Shown here in pieces: positions 52,529 to 62,670 of a stretch of 64,000 nt of DNA. The notes under the pieces are model-generated. The model had not been told where the DNA came from, did not search any database, and saw nothing but the letters and a program-made list of their open reading frames with translations. Numbering within the stretch: the first letter of the stretch is position 1; each line of letters opens with the position of its first letter. The DNA comes from a bacterium (lineage in GTDB: Bacteria; Gemmatimonadota; Gemmatimonadetes; Longimicrobiales; RSA9), in contig QGVH01000001.1 of NCBI GenBank assembly GCA_003242735.1, positions 186,001-250,000 of the forward strand. Direction: 5' to 3'. The translations under genes and the position numbers were made by a program.

Positions 52529-54361
52529 CTACCACCCGCACGTCCTCCCCCGATTCTGCTCGTCCAGCCACGCCTTGAGCGGCGCGAAGTAGTCGAGGAT
52601 CGCCGTGGCGTCCATCTCGCGCTGGCCGGTGAGCACCTCGAGGGCCTCGGGCCACGGGCGGCTCTGCCCCAGTTCGAGCATCGCCTGGAGCCGGCGGCCC
52701 GCTTCCCGGTTGCCGTAGATCGAGCAGCGGTGCAGCGGCCCGGAGTAGCCCGCGGCCTGGCACAACGCGCGGTGGAACTGGAACTGGAGGATGTGGGCGA
52801 GGAAGTAGCGCGTGTACGGCACGTTCGCGGGAACGTGGTACTTGGCGCCCGGGTCGAAGTGCTCCTCCGTGCGCTCGACGGGCGGGGCTACGCCCTGGTA
52901 CTTCTCGCGCAACTCCCACCACGCCCGGTTGTACTCCTCCGGCCCGATCTCGCCCGAGAACACCTTCCAGCGCCACTGATCCACGACCAGGCCGAACGGC
53001 AGGAACGCGACCTTCTCGAGCGCGTCGCGCATGAGCAGGCCGAGGTCGCCGGAGGGATCGGGCTCACGGTCGATCAGCCCGACCTGCACCAGGTACCTCG
53101 GCGTGACCGACAGAGCGACCGCGTCGCCCACGGCCTCGTGGAAGCCGTCGTTCGCGCCCGAGCGGAAGAGGAACGGCTGCTTGTTGTACGCGCGCTGGTA
53201 GAAGTTGTGGCCCAGCTCGTGGTGGATGGTCTGGAAGTCCTCCGCCGTGGGCTGGATGCACATCTTGATGCGCAGGTCCTCCACGGCGTCGATGTTCCAC
53301 GCGCTGGCGTGACAGACCACGTCGCGGTCCGCGGGCTTGGTGAACAGCGACCGCGTCCAGAACGTCTCGGGCAGCGGGTCGAACCCGAGCGACGTGAAGA
53401 AGCGCTCGCCGTAGCGGACCATCTCCTTCGCGTCGATCTGCCTGGACTGGAGCACTTCGGTGAGGTCGTAGCCCGGATCGGACGAGGGGGGCGCCACGAG
53501 CTCGTAGATGTTGCCCCACGCCTGCGCCCACATGTTGCCGAGCAGGTGCGCGGGGATGGGCCCGTCCTGCGGCACGAGATCGAAGCCGTAGTACTCACCG
53601 AGCTTGGCGCGCACGTGGCAGTGCAGGGCGTCGTAGAGCGGCTTGACCTGACTCCAGAGCCGGTCTACCTCCGCCGCGAACTCGTCCGGCGGCATGTCGT
53701 AGCCGGAGCGCCACATCGCGCCGGCGTCCGCGAAGCCGAGTCCGCGCGCGCCCTCGTTGACCAGCTCCACGAAGCGCTGGTAGTCCTGGCGCATGGGGAT
53801 GGAGATCGAGTGCCAGCCGACCCACGCCTCGAGCAGGCGGTCCGGGTCGCGGCTCAGCGCGAGCGTGTCGCTCAGCTCCTCGAGGTCGAAGCACTCACCG
53901 CTCGGCCGGCAGTAGCGACCCCGCCCGTACGTGCTCTCCATGCGCGCCGCGATGCGCGTGAGCTCCGCGGTCTTGGCAGGATCCGCGGGGGCCGGCATGG
54001 TCTGCGAGAGCCGCAGCAGCGTGAGCTTGCGGCGCACATCCTCCGGGAGGTCGAGGTCGACGTAGCGGGCCGCCTGTTTCGCCAGCGCAACCGACGCGGC
54101 GACGTACTTCTCGAACTCCTGTGCGGCCAGGAGTTCCGTGTCCTCGGTGATGTAGGTGGACTGGATCCACGCGGCGCGCTCGGCCCTCACGGCCAGGTCC
54201 ATCAGCACCGCCTCGGCGGAGTCCACGAAGGCGATGGCCTCGGCCACCGAGGGTGCGCCGGCCTTGATCTGCTGCGCGGCGAGCGATGGCCGGAGCGCAG
54301 GGAAGAGCAGGGCGACGGCGAGGACCGCCGCGCTGCGGGGTTGCCGTGCGAAGAACGACAT
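52529..54361 (-). CDS. Secreted M2-family peptidyl-dipeptidase (ACE-like)
   Basis: The 610-residue protein has a signal peptide (ATG 54361, hydrophobic core [19 protein letters not shown]). It then has the M2 fold with zinc motif [10 protein letters not shown] near residue 383 and the third ligand in [14 protein letters not shown]. The later [15 protein letters not shown] segment contains residues that bind substrate or chloride in the ACE family. It removes C-terminal dipeptides from peptides in the periplasm. It is the first of three large exported peptidases in the next 9 kb. Confidence 0.92.
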   Translation of the reverse strand: MSFFARQPRSAAVLAVALLFPALRPSLAAQQIKAGAPSVAEAIAFVDSAEAVLMDLAVRAERAAWIQSTYITEDTELLAAQEFEKYVAASVALAKQAARYVDLDLPEDVRRKLTLLRLSQTMPAPADPAKTAELTRIAARMESTYGRGRYCRPSGECFDLEELSDTLALSRDPDRLLEAWVGWHSISIPMRQDYQRFVELVNEGARGLGFADAGAMWRSGYDMPPDEFAAEVDRLWSQVKPLYDALHCHVRAKLGEYYGFDLVPQDGPIPAHLLGNMWAQAWGNIYELVAPPSSDPGYDLTEVLQSRQIDAKEMVRYGERFFTSLGFDPLPETFWTRSLFTKPADRDVVCHASAWNIDAVEDLRIKMCIQPTAEDFQTIHHELGHNFYQRAYNKQPFLFRSGANDGFHEAVGDAVALSVTPRYLVQVGLIDREPDPSGDLGLLMRDALEKVAFLPFGLVVDQWRWKVFSGEIGPEEYNRAWWELREKYQGVAPPVERTEEHFDPGAKYHVPANVPYTRYFLAHILQFQFHRALCQAAGYSGPLHRCSIYGNREAGRRLQAMLELGQSRPWPEALEVLTGQREMDATAILDYFAPLKAWLDEQNRGRTCGW

Positions 54362-54546
54362 GCGTCGGCCTCCGGTTCCACGGATCGCAGGTGTCGGTTG
54401 GTTTCCTCGGCGTGTTGGGTACGACGGACTGCGTGGCAGGTTCCCGGCGCGCACGCCACGGGCGCGGGTGCGGCCAGCCACCGGGGACGGTGCTGACCCA
54501 CCGGTCCACGGGGATCCCCCGCGTCCCGGCCCGCGCCACCGTACGC

Positions 54547-55251
54547 TCAGCGGCTGTCGGCCGGCGCCGCTCGCACCCGCACGCTGTCCGTGAAGATCAG
54601 GTCCCCGAACGGGGAGGCGTCGTCGTCCGCGGCGTTGGCCGCGATGTGGAAGACGACGACGTCGCCCTCTGCTCCATCCGGCGGCGCGGTCCACTCCAGG
54701 GTCCAGCGCGCCGTGCCGGGCGCCACGAGCTCGGTGCCCGTCTCCAGGTGGTGCGCGTACTGGATGCCGGTGCTGTCCGTCGTGACGGCGACGCCCTCGT
54801 CCACCGCGCGCAGCGTCCCGGCCTGCTTGCCGGCGGCGGGGCCCTCCGCGAAGCGGACCGCCAGTTGGAACCCGCCCCGCCGCATCTGCGGGCTCGTCAG
54901 CTCCACCGCGATGCGGTGCGCGGTGCCCGGCTTATAGACGCCGTCCAGCCCGCGCAGCACCAGCGTGCCTTCGCCCGTGTTGGGCCCGGACTCCATGTGG
55001 CAGGCGTAGCACGTCGGCTCGCCGAACCCACCCGTGTGCGCCGGCGGCGGGCCCGTGACGTACCGCGTCTGGGCGAGCACCGCGGCCGTGACGGCGGTGA
55101 GCAGGATCGCGGGCGCGATGGACCACGCCGCCGGCAACGACCGCCGCCGGCCGGTCACACCGGCCCCGGAAGCCCGGGGCGCGGCCGCGGCGTCACGACC
55201 GTGTCGGCGCGTGCGGCCGGACCACCAGCGCTCCACGGCGAGGAACCTCAC
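54547..55251 (-). CDS. Membrane-anchored monoheme protein (choice-of-anchor/Reeler-like)
   Basis: The 234-residue protein has an N-terminal membrane helix (about 45-60), then CYACH near residue 82 as a c-type heme site. A beta-sandwich follows with HRIAVELTSPQMRRGGFQLAVRF and TRWTLEWTAP-like strands, as in Reeler or choice-of-anchor V domains of exported proteins. Its GTG start at 55251 overlaps the stop of the Vgb-like gene (GTGA). It may move electrons at the membrane surface; the partner is unknown. Confidence 0.7.
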   Translation of the reverse strand: MRFLAVERWWSGRTRRHGRDAAAAPRASGAGVTGRRRSLPAAWSIAPAILLTAVTAAVLAQTRYVTGPPPAHTGGFGEPTCYACHMESGPNTGEGTLVLRGLDGVYKPGTAHRIAVELTSPQMRRGGFQLAVRFAEGPAAGKQAGTLRAVDEGVAVTTDSTGIQYAHHLETGTELVAPGTARWTLEWTAPPDGAEGDVVVFHIAANAADDDASPFGDLIFTDSVRVRAAPADSR

Positions 55252-56273
55252 TCCGTACGGACGGGCCGCGGCGAGACCAGCGCCCGGCCAATCGTGTTCG
55301 CGTCCGTGCCGAACCAGATCTCGCCGGTCGGCGGATGGAAGTACATGTGCCGGATCGTGTTCCGCGCCGCGCCGTTGCTCCGCACCGGTGTGTTGCTGAA
55401 GAACGTCTCGGTCTCGGGGTCGAAGCCGACGAAGCGGTTGGGCTGCACGCCCGTCTCCACGACCCAGACCCGGTCCCTGTCATCCACCGCCATCGCGTAC
55501 GGGCGGGACTGCGGGCCGCTCGGCAACACCCACTCCTTGAACTGCCTGGTCTCCTGATCGTAGACGCCGAGGTAGCCGCCGTTGTAGTCCACGTACCAGA
55601 TCCGGTCGTCCGACGTGATGCCGATGCGGCGGCTGTGCGAGCCCTGGCGCGGCATCTGGATCAGCTCCAGCTCCATCGTCTGCGGATCCACCGTCGCGAG
55701 CTTGTCCGCGCCCATCAGGTTGATCCACGGCCGGCCTTTGGAGTCGATCGCGATGCCGTACGGCCTCGACCGCTCGATCGGCACGGGGATCAGCTCCACC
55801 TCGCCCGTCTTCACCGTCAGCTTGCCGATGTGGTTGCCGCCCTGCGCCGTGAACCAGATGTCGCCGTTCTGGTCGAAGATGAGCGTGTGCGGGTCGCGGA
55901 CCGCGGGGTTCGGCATCGGGAACTTCGTGATCTGGCCGCTCTTCGGATCGAGCTTGCCGATGTGCGCGGCCTGGTTGCCGGCGTACCAGACGGTGCCCTG
56001 GGCATCGACGATCACGTTGTGGGGGTGTACGCCCTCGTCGAGCTCGTAGCGTTTGAACTCGCCGGAGCGCGGCTCGAGGTACGCCACGTAGTTGCCGACC
56101 TGGCCCACGAACCAGACGCGGCCGTCGGGGCCCACGTACGGGTCCCGCGGCCGGCTCCGTTCCCACGGGACGGTCCACTCCTCGATGTGCACCTGCTCGC
56201 TCTGGGCGGCCGAGCCGGCCGGCACTCCGAGCCAGACGATGGAGGCGAGTACCACTGCAGTGGGTGTCCTCAT
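55248..56273 (-). CDS. Exported Vgb-like beta-propeller (streptogramin-lyase-like)
   Basis: The 341-residue protein has a signal peptide (MRTPTAVVLASIVWLGVPAGSAAQ, cleavage near residue 24). About six repeats of the Vgb type follow, each with D-P/N-G-x-[VI]-W-[FY] (GPDGRVWFVGQVG, DAQGTVWYAG, DQNGDIWFTAQGG, DSKGRPWINLMG). The fold is that of virginiamycin B lyase, but most such homologues are not resistance enzymes. In this setting it is probably a periplasmic sensor or lactone-processing protein linked to the monoheme protein by the overlapping GTGA. Confidence 0.83.
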   Translation of the reverse strand: MRTPTAVVLASIVWLGVPAGSAAQSEQVHIEEWTVPWERSRPRDPYVGPDGRVWFVGQVGNYVAYLEPRSGEFKRYELDEGVHPHNVIVDAQGTVWYAGNQAAHIGKLDPKSGQITKFPMPNPAVRDPHTLIFDQNGDIWFTAQGGNHIGKLTVKTGEVELIPVPIERSRPYGIAIDSKGRPWINLMGADKLATVDPQTMELELIQMPRQGSHSRRIGITSDDRIWYVDYNGGYLGVYDQETRQFKEWVLPSGPQSRPYAMAVDDRDRVWVVETGVQPNRFVGFDPETETFFSNTPVRSNGAARNTIRHMYFHPPTGEIWFGTDANTIGRALVSPRPVRTE

Positions 56274-56977
56274 GATCGTCCTCCACGGGTCGAGGTGAAA
56301 CAGGGGGTGCGCCGGCGCGCCGCGCACCGCTGCGCCGTCGGGGAGCGGGCGGCAGGCGCGCGGCGGCCGGCGTGCCCGCTCGATGGCCTCGTGTGGGAAA
56401 GGAGTTCCGCCTTGTCTGTTTGACACGCGGGCCGGGGGGAACGTTGAGGGAGGCGTGGCGGGCACCGGGCCGGGGAGCACGAGGCGGCCGCGAGCCGGCC
56501 GGCCGCCGCGCGGATGACTCCCGCGTCCGTGCCGCCGTGCTGCGCCACCATCATCGGGCTCAGGCCGTCCGGGAGGACGGGGCTCCAGACAGCCGTCCCC
56601 TTCCGCCGTCCACTCCTCGAGCCAGAGCGACGCGGCGCCGCGCGGGGCTCGACGAGCTCGTCGGGCCCCGCCCCACACACGCCGATGACGGCGAGCGAGG
56701 CGGCGAAGGGAACACGGGTCGCGGCGGCACGCACGACCGGGACTGCTGCGAGGGAGGCGAACACCGTATTAAGATGAGGTTCACGCGGCGGATGTCCGTG
56801 ACGCCCGCAAGGGGGATGAGGCCCGGAGGCCGTGCGCCACTGCCTCGGGTCGGCCCCGCTCGCCCTGACGTCGGCGGGGCCGTACGGCGGCGCGGCCCGG
56901 AACATTGGCCGCGCCCGGGTGTTGACCACGGCCGAGAGCCAACCACAACCGTCCCATTCCATCGAGAGGTGCGGACC
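56274..56977. other. Intergenic region, 704 bases
   Basis: The gap separates the divergent Vgb-like and M28 peptidase genes. It holds TTGACC at 56934-56939, a possible -35 for the peptidase with no good -10, a TATTAAGAT patch near 56770, and several GC-rich inverted repeats. No gene is supported; a frame open over 600 bases upstream of the peptidase is low-complexity and lacks any domain. Confidence 0.35.
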
Positions 56978-58705
56978 ATGTCCAGAGCGTCCCGCTGGCT
57001 CGCAGCGTCGTTCCTGCTCGCCGCTTGCGGCGGCGCCCCCCAGGCCGGGACCGAGAGCGGCGCGGCGCTGGCTCGGGAGGAGGTGCGCGCCGCGGCCGAG
57101 GCCATCGACGCCGATCAGCTCCTGGCCCGGATCAGCACGCTGGCGTCGGATGAGTTCGAGGGCCGCGCGCCGGGCACGGTGGGCGAGGAGCGGACCGTGG
57201 AGTACCTGGTGAACGCGTTCCGCGAGCTCGGCCTCCAGCCCGGCAACCCGAACGGCACGTACACGCAGGAGGTTTCGCTGATCGGGTACCGGGCGCAGCC
57301 GACGGCGTCGTTCACCGTCGCGGGGCGGACGATCCCGCTCTCGTTCCCGTCGGACTTCGTGGCGTGGACCCAGCACTTCGATGAGCCGGCGCTGAGCCTC
57401 ACGGGCTCGGAGATCGTGTTCGTCGGCTACGGGGTCGTCGCCCCGGAGTACGACTGGGACGACTACAAGGACGTGGACGTACGCGGCAAGACGATCCTGA
57501 TGCTGGTGAACGACCCGGCGGTCCCCGATCCTGCCGATCCGAGCCGCCTGGACCCGAACGTCTTCCGCGGCGAAGCGATGACGTACTACGGCCGCTGGAC
57601 GTACAAGTACGAGATCGCGTCCGAGAAGGGCGCGGCGGCGGCCATCATCGTCCACGAGACCGGGCCGGCCGGCTACCCGTGGGAGGTCGTGGCCGGCTCG
57701 TGGGGCGGCGAGAACTTCACGATCGCGGGCGCGACGGCGCCGAACCGCGTGCGCGTCGAGGCGTGGATCACGGAGGCCAAGGCCCGTGAGCTCCTGGCCG
57801 CCGCGGGGCACGACTTCGACGCGCTGAAGCAGGCGGCGGTGCGGCGCGATTTCCGTCCCGTCACGTTGGGCGCGACCGCCGATTTCCACATCCGCACGAC
57901 GACACGCCAGGTCCAGTCGCGCAACGTGATCGCGAAGCTCGAGGGCTCGGACCCCGAGCGCAGGAACGAGTACGTGATCTACACGGCGCACTGGGACCAT
58001 CTCGGCAAGGACGAGTCGCGGGAGGGCGACCAGATCTTCAACGGCGCGCTGGACAACGCCACGGGGACGGCCGGATTGATCGAGATCGCGAAGGCGTTCA
58101 CCCGGCTGCCGCAACCGCCGGCGCGCTCGGTGCTCTTCCTCGCGGTCACCGCGGAGGAGCAGGGGCTGCTGGGCGCCAAGCACTACGCCGAGAACCCGCT
58201 CTACCCGCTGGAGCGCACGCTCGCCAACATCAACATGGACGGGCTGAACCCGTGGGGTCGCACCCGCGATGTGGTCGTGATCGGCTACGGCAACAGCACG
58301 CTGGAGGACATCCTCGCCGAAGAAGCCGCGGTGCAGGGCCGCGTGCTCGCGCCCGACCCCGAGCCGGAGAAGGGCTTTTACTACCGGTCGGACCACTTCG
58401 AGTTCGCGAAGCAGGGCGTGCCGGCGCTCTACACGGACAACGGCGTCGAATACATCGGCAAGCCGCCGGAGTACGGCCAGCAAAAGCGCGAGGAGTACAC
58501 GGTCAACGACTACCACAAGCCGAGCGATGAAGTGAAGCCCGACTGGGATCTCTCGGGCGCCGTGGAGGATCTCCGGTTGCTGTTCGCGGTCGGCTACCGC
58601 GTCGCGACCGACGAGGCGTGGCCGGAGTGGAAGCCCGGCACCGAGTTCCGGGCGAAGCGGGAGGAGATGCTGAGGCGCGCGGGAATCGTGACGTCCGGCT
58701 CCTGA
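56978..58705 (+). CDS. Lipoprotein-type M28 aminopeptidase
   Basis: The 575-residue protein has a lipoprotein signal ([15 protein letters not shown]). It then has an M28 peptidase with an inserted PA-like domain (about 120-290; [32 protein letters not shown]). The catalytic part shows zinc ligands in [21 protein letters not shown] and [16 protein letters not shown], then NINMDGLN and [16 protein letters not shown]. Such enzymes release N-terminal residues from peptides. GAGAGG precedes ATG 56978. Confidence 0.9.
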   Translation: MSRASRWLAASFLLAACGGAPQAGTESGAALAREEVRAAAEAIDADQLLARISTLASDEFEGRAPGTVGEERTVEYLVNAFRELGLQPGNPNGTYTQEVSLIGYRAQPTASFTVAGRTIPLSFPSDFVAWTQHFDEPALSLTGSEIVFVGYGVVAPEYDWDDYKDVDVRGKTILMLVNDPAVPDPADPSRLDPNVFRGEAMTYYGRWTYKYEIASEKGAAAAIIVHETGPAGYPWEVVAGSWGGENFTIAGATAPNRVRVEAWITEAKARELLAAAGHDFDALKQAAVRRDFRPVTLGATADFHIRTTTRQVQSRNVIAKLEGSDPERRNEYVIYTAHWDHLGKDESREGDQIFNGALDNATGTAGLIEIAKAFTRLPQPPARSVLFLAVTAEEQGLLGAKHYAENPLYPLERTLANINMDGLNPWGRTRDVVVIGYGNSTLEDILAEEAAVQGRVLAPDPEPEKGFYYRSDHFEFAKQGVPALYTDNGVEYIGKPPEYGQQKREEYTVNDYHKPSDEVKPDWDLSGAVEDLRLLFAVGYRVATDEAWPEWKPGTEFRAKREEMLRRAGIVTSGS

Positions 58706-58787
58706 TCCACCCGCTGTCACGCTGTTCGCTCGACTCGTCTCCGCGCCCTCTGCGGCTCGATGGCACGCGGAGGGCCCGGAGATGCGC

Positions 58788-58822
58788 GGAGGGCGGCGAG
58801 TCACCCGAGCTCGCCGCCCTCC
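58788..58822. terminator. Bidirectional 13-bp hairpin between the M28 and M14 genes
   Basis: GGAGGGCGGCGAG pairs exactly with CTCGCCGCCCTCC across a 9-base loop, in a convergent gap. It is a strong candidate bidirectional terminator. Confidence 0.65.
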
Positions 58823-58829
58823 AACACTC

Positions 58830-61457
58830 TCAGAAGCTCCCGCCGAGGAAGACCGCGTTCGCGAACACCGGCAGCAACCCGCGCCACTGGTCTCTGAAGT
58901 TCGGGTCGCCGGCGAAACCGATGACGCGCCCGCGGCCGACGCGCTCGGTCCACAGGTAAGGCGTCTCGGCAAGGCGCTCGGGCACCTCGGGCCACAGGTA
59001 CCCGGCCAGCCGCAGCCGATCCACGGGCGCGTAGCGCAGGACCACCTCGCCCGGGCGCAGGTCGCGCGGCGCCTCGTAGATCCGGTCCGAGTTCACGAGA
59101 ACGGGGATGTCGGCATCGCGGATGCCGGCGAGGAGCGGCGAGAGCGTGTCCGGCAGCGCACGCACGATGGCGCCGGGCACGCTCGCCGGGAGCGGCGCGC
59201 CGCCCGTGCTGTCCGCGCGGACCGTGTCGCGCCGCATGCGCAGCCGCGCCAGGCCGGCTCGCTCGCTCGCGAGCCAGGCCGTCGCCGCATCCAGCGTGAT
59301 CAGCACGCCGCCGTCCCGGACCCACCGCTGCAGCCGCTCGCGGCCGCTCTGGCCGAGCGCGTCGTCCAGCGCGCTCGCGGACGCAGACGGGATGACCACC
59401 ACGTCGAACTCTTCGAGCAGTGGCCCGGCCAGCGACGAGAGGTTCACCGTGGTCACCGGGAAGCGGAGGCGTTGGTCGAACGCGTACCACGCGAACCCGA
59501 AGGAGTTGCCGCTGACGCCCTGGCCACCCACCAGCGCGACCCGCGGGATGCGGATCGGGATCACGCTGTTGCTGCCGAGGTCGGTGCCCTCGTCCACCAT
59601 CGCGGAGGCGAGCGGCACGACGCGGGCGCCGGAGGCCGCCGCGTGGCGCCGCACGACCTCGTGCACATCGTCGCCGTTCGCCTCGACGCGGACGAGGAAC
59701 GCGCCGCGCGGGAAGTGGTGCTCACCGACGCGGAACCAGCGTTGTGCGAAGCGGACGCGCACGCTGTCCGCAAGCAGGCCCGCGAGCAAACGCAGCGAGG
59801 CCTCGCTGCCCGGTTCGAACGCGTAGGCGTAGCCCGCTTCCGCGAGAGCCGGGCTGGCGAGCGTGGGTAGGGCGGACGCCGGCTCCAGCGGGCCCACCGG
59901 CGAGCGGGTCCACCAGGCCCGCACGCGGAACATGTACGGCAGCGACCAGGCGGTCACGTCGTAGAAGCGGTTGGGCTGGCCGGTGCGCCGGCGCTCCAGC
60001 TCCTCACGGATGAACGCGGAGTCGAGCTGCGCGTCCGGCTCGAGCAACGCCTTGGCGAGCCGGCCCTGCGGCTGTGCGAGGTCCACGACGTACGAGCCCG
60101 CCGGCAGCGTCACGCTGCGTGATGCCGTGGCGCCGTACGGCGTCGCGTCCCGCACGTTCGTCGCAGAGCGGAGCCGGTGCACCTCGATGCCGTTGGCGAT
60201 CAGCAGCGCGGCGAGCGAGTCCGCCCGGCCGTCCACGTCGCGCTCCACCACCACCGCGCGGATCGGGCCGCGCTCATGGTCGGTGATGGCGCTGCGGCGG
60301 AACTCGAGGTAGTCGCGGATCCGCTCCGTTCGCCGGCGCGCGGTCGTCAGCGCCGTGGCCCACGAGGTCGTGTAATGGTGGTGCGCCGCATCGCGCAGCG
60401 TCAGCACCGTGCCGTCGTTGCGGCGGATCCTGCCGCCCGCGCTGGACGCCTGCTCGTAGGTCATCCCGACCGCGCCCGTGAGGATCGGCCACGACACGCC
60501 GTAACCAGGATAGAACTCGTCGTAGCCCTCACGCCGGAAGAACGACCAGCCGTGCCGGTCGAAGGCCGCCGCGTTCGACGCCGCGTAGATGTCCCACCAC
60601 TTCAGGATGCTCACATGGACGTTCTTGTTCACCGGGTCCATCGGCGGCGCGAAGAAGTAGGACGAGTTCGAGCCCATCTCGTGCAGGTCCACGGCCACGT
60701 GCGGGCCCCACTCGTTGAACGCCGCGACGCGGCCCCGCGTCTCGGGGTGCGAGAGGATGAACCAGTCACGGTTCAGGTCGAAGTAGTAGTGGCTGGTCCG
60801 AGGCCCGGGCCATGTGCCCTGGTGGACCATCGCGCCGGGCGTCGCCGGCACGCCCAGCGCGCTGCGCATGCGCATGACGTCCTGCACATGGCGTTCGTGG
60901 CCGTCCGGGTTCTGCACGGGGTCGATCAGCACGACCGTGCTGTCCAGGATGAGCTGCGTCTCGGCATCCCGGCCGGCGGCGAGCTGGTACATCATCGCGA
61001 GCGCCGCCTCCGTGCCCGACGCCTCGCCGCCGTGCACCGTGTAGGCCAGCCACACGATCGCGGGCATGCGCGCCACGACCGCGTCCAGCTCGGCGGGCGA
61101 TGCGCCGCGCGGGTCCATGAGCCGCCGGGCGTCCGCCTTGATCTGCTCCAGCCGCGCCTGGTTGGCCTCGCTCGTGAGGATGGCCAGCAGCACCTCACGG
61201 CCCTCGAACGTGTAGGCCAGCGTGTCCAGCCGCACGCGTCGGCTCGACGCGGCCAGCGCATCCGCGTAGCGCATGATCATGTGATGCGGCGTGAAGCGCT
61301 CGCCGATCTCGTAGCCCAGCACGGCCCGCGGCGTAGGGACGGCGGGATCGTAGGCAGCATCCGGCGGCGAGAAGGCGTGCTGCGCGGCGGCGGGCGAGGC
61401 CATGAGGGCGAGCGCGCCGAGGCAGCGAACGACGAGTCGTACGGAACGGCGGTGCAC
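58830..61457 (-). CDS. Secreted M14-family zinc carboxypeptidase, large form
   Basis: The 875-residue protein has a signal peptide (LVVRCLGALALMASPAAAQ) and an M14 domain (about 45-430). It has the zinc-binding pattern HGGEASGTE, PDGHER, and VDLHEMGSNSSYFF, where the histidine of DLHE is the third ligand. The C-terminal half carries Rossmann-like and jelly-roll segments (VLVNSDRIYEAP) common in the large M14 subgroup of this lineage. It likely degrades peptides in the periplasm. It converges on the M28 gene. Confidence 0.88.
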   Translation of the reverse strand: MHRRSVRLVVRCLGALALMASPAAAQHAFSPPDAAYDPAVPTPRAVLGYEIGERFTPHHMIMRYADALAASSRRVRLDTLAYTFEGREVLLAILTSEANQARLEQIKADARRLMDPRGASPAELDAVVARMPAIVWLAYTVHGGEASGTEAALAMMYQLAAGRDAETQLILDSTVVLIDPVQNPDGHERHVQDVMRMRSALGVPATPGAMVHQGTWPGPRTSHYYFDLNRDWFILSHPETRGRVAAFNEWGPHVAVDLHEMGSNSSYFFAPPMDPVNKNVHVSILKWWDIYAASNAAAFDRHGWSFFRREGYDEFYPGYGVSWPILTGAVGMTYEQASSAGGRIRRNDGTVLTLRDAAHHHYTTSWATALTTARRRTERIRDYLEFRRSAITDHERGPIRAVVVERDVDGRADSLAALLIANGIEVHRLRSATNVRDATPYGATASRSVTLPAGSYVVDLAQPQGRLAKALLEPDAQLDSAFIREELERRRTGQPNRFYDVTAWSLPYMFRVRAWWTRSPVGPLEPASALPTLASPALAEAGYAYAFEPGSEASLRLLAGLLADSVRVRFAQRWFRVGEHHFPRGAFLVRVEANGDDVHEVVRRHAAASGARVVPLASAMVDEGTDLGSNSVIPIRIPRVALVGGQGVSGNSFGFAWYAFDQRLRFPVTTVNLSSLAGPLLEEFDVVVIPSASASALDDALGQSGRERLQRWVRDGGVLITLDAATAWLASERAGLARLRMRRDTVRADSTGGAPLPASVPGAIVRALPDTLSPLLAGIRDADIPVLVNSDRIYEAPRDLRPGEVVLRYAPVDRLRLAGYLWPEVPERLAETPYLWTERVGRGRVIGFAGDPNFRDQWRGLLPVFANAVFLGGSF

Positions 61458-61883
61458 GGACGACCTCCGGGGTCAGCGGTTACGGCGTGCCGGACAGCGG
61501 GCCAGGCGGCCTGTGCGGCGCTGTCGCGCGCGGACCCGACTCCATCCATCCACCCGCGCGACGATCCGCCCGCGCATCGGCGACACCGGCCACGGTGGAA
61601 CCCAGTCGCTGTCGGCGGCGGTAAACCTACCGCCCGCAATGCGGGTTCGGCCAGCGGTGACGTGGCACGCAAACTGGTCCGTGCGGAGTTGTCGTTCCGG
61701 TGGACCGTGACGGCGCTGCTCCGCATGCGGTTGCGCGATCGATCGTCCGTCTCTGCGGCGATCGCGGACCAGGGACGCGCCGTCCCGGGCTGTTGCGCCT
61801 CGCACCTGGCGCCGCGAATCTGGTGGGCAGGCCCGGCCCGAGGATGCGCCGGGCGGGAGTGACCCCTTCGAAGGAGGTTGCTT
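61458..61883. other. Intergenic region, 426 bases
   Basis: The gap lies between the divergent M14 peptidase and outer-membrane-protein genes. It holds a small CCCGC-AAT-GCGGG hairpin at 61633-61645 and an AAGGAGG ribosome-binding site at 61871-61877. TGGCACG at 61663 resembles half of a sigma-54 site but lacks the -12 part. No gene is supported. Confidence 0.35.
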
Positions 61884-62528
61884 ATGTGGAAGTGCTACCG
61901 TGCAGTCGCGTTGGGAGCCGCCCTCGCGTTCTCCGCGCTCGCAGTGTCGGCGGAGAGCGCACGGGCGCAGCAGCTCGAGATCGGCTTCAAGCTGGGAGCC
62001 GCGTTCGCGAACCTGACCAACCCGTTTGAGCCGGGCGACCCGGATCCGGAACGCATCACGACGTTCGCGGGCGGCGGGCACCTCCGTTTCGGGCTGACGC
62101 CGACCTTCTCCCTCCAGCCGGAGCTGCTGTTCGTGCGCAAGGGCGCCGGAGAGCCGCAGGTCGACGACAGCGGGCCTCGCTTCGATTACGTGGAGATTCC
62201 GGTGCTCGCACGCTTCGACATCCCGCTGGTCGGCGCGCCCATCAGCCCGTTCATCTATGCGGGCCCGTACGCCGCCTTCGAGGTGTCGTGCAAGGTCAAC
62301 GATCGGGGCGATGAGCAGGATTGCGGCGACGACACCCACGAGACGGTCGACTACGGCGCGGTCTTCGGCGCTGGTCTGGGCTTCGCCGCCGGACCCGGCA
62401 GGCTGGTGGTCGAGGGGCGCTACGACCTCGGGCTCAGGGCAGTGATCCCGGAGGAGCCCAACTCGCCGGAGCAGAAGAACCGCGCGTTCGGCCTCTTCAT
62501 CGGCTACGCGGTCCCGCTGGGCATGTGA
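61884..62528 (+). CDS. Outer-membrane beta-barrel protein (PorT-like)
   Basis: The 214-residue protein has a signal peptide (VALGAALAFSALAVSAESARA, cleavage near 30). Alternating strands follow, typical of an eight-stranded outer-membrane barrel: LEIGFKLGAAFANL, GGGHLRFGLTPTFSLQPELLFVRKG, FDYVEIPVLARFDIP, FIYAGPYAAFEV and the terminal GLFIGYAVPLGM ending in a hydrophobic residue. The ATG at 61884 is chosen by the AAGGAGG six bases upstream; a TTG at 61878 lies too close to it. It supports a diderm envelope. Confidence 0.82.
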   Translation: MWKCYRAVALGAALAFSALAVSAESARAQQLEIGFKLGAAFANLTNPFEPGDPDPERITTFAGGGHLRFGLTPTFSLQPELLFVRKGAGEPQVDDSGPRFDYVEIPVLARFDIPLVGAPISPFIYAGPYAAFEVSCKVNDRGDEQDCGDDTHETVDYGAVFGAGLGFAAGPGRLVVEGRYDLGLRAVIPEEPNSPEQKNRAFGLFIGYAVPLGM

Positions 62529-62559
62529 CGCGGCGGCTCGAGAGCCGACGACGGAAGAA

Positions 62560-62605
62560 GCAGAGGGGCGGGCGGCCGTCTTCGCGGCGCGCCCGCCCTT
62601 TCTGC
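62560..62605. terminator. Hairpin between the outer-membrane protein gene and ettA
   Basis: The left arm GGGCGGGCG (within 62560-62574) pairs with CGCCCGCCC (62590-62598) across a 15-base loop, with G-U extensions. It lies in a convergent gap and may be bidirectional. Confidence 0.5.
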
Positions 62606-62670
62606 GTTCCGGGTCCAGCGGGCCGACCGCGCATCCGCACGCGGGATGCGCGGGCGGCCCGCTCCTCGTC

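Noticed and set aside
55248-56273. Vgb-like gene as an antibiotic-resistance lyase
   Set aside because: The propeller fold alone is shared by many exported proteins; the coupling to a heme protein and the signal peptide argue against a cytoplasmic streptogramin lyase.
56372-56977. N-terminal extension of the M28 peptidase frame
   Set aside because: The lipoprotein signal begins at 56978 with a ribosome-binding site just before it; the upstream part is low-complexity Arg/Gly sequence.
61663-61678. TGGCACG resembling a sigma-54 -24 element
   Set aside because: The -12 position reads CTGGT rather than TTGC, so the pair is not a credible sigma-54 promoter.
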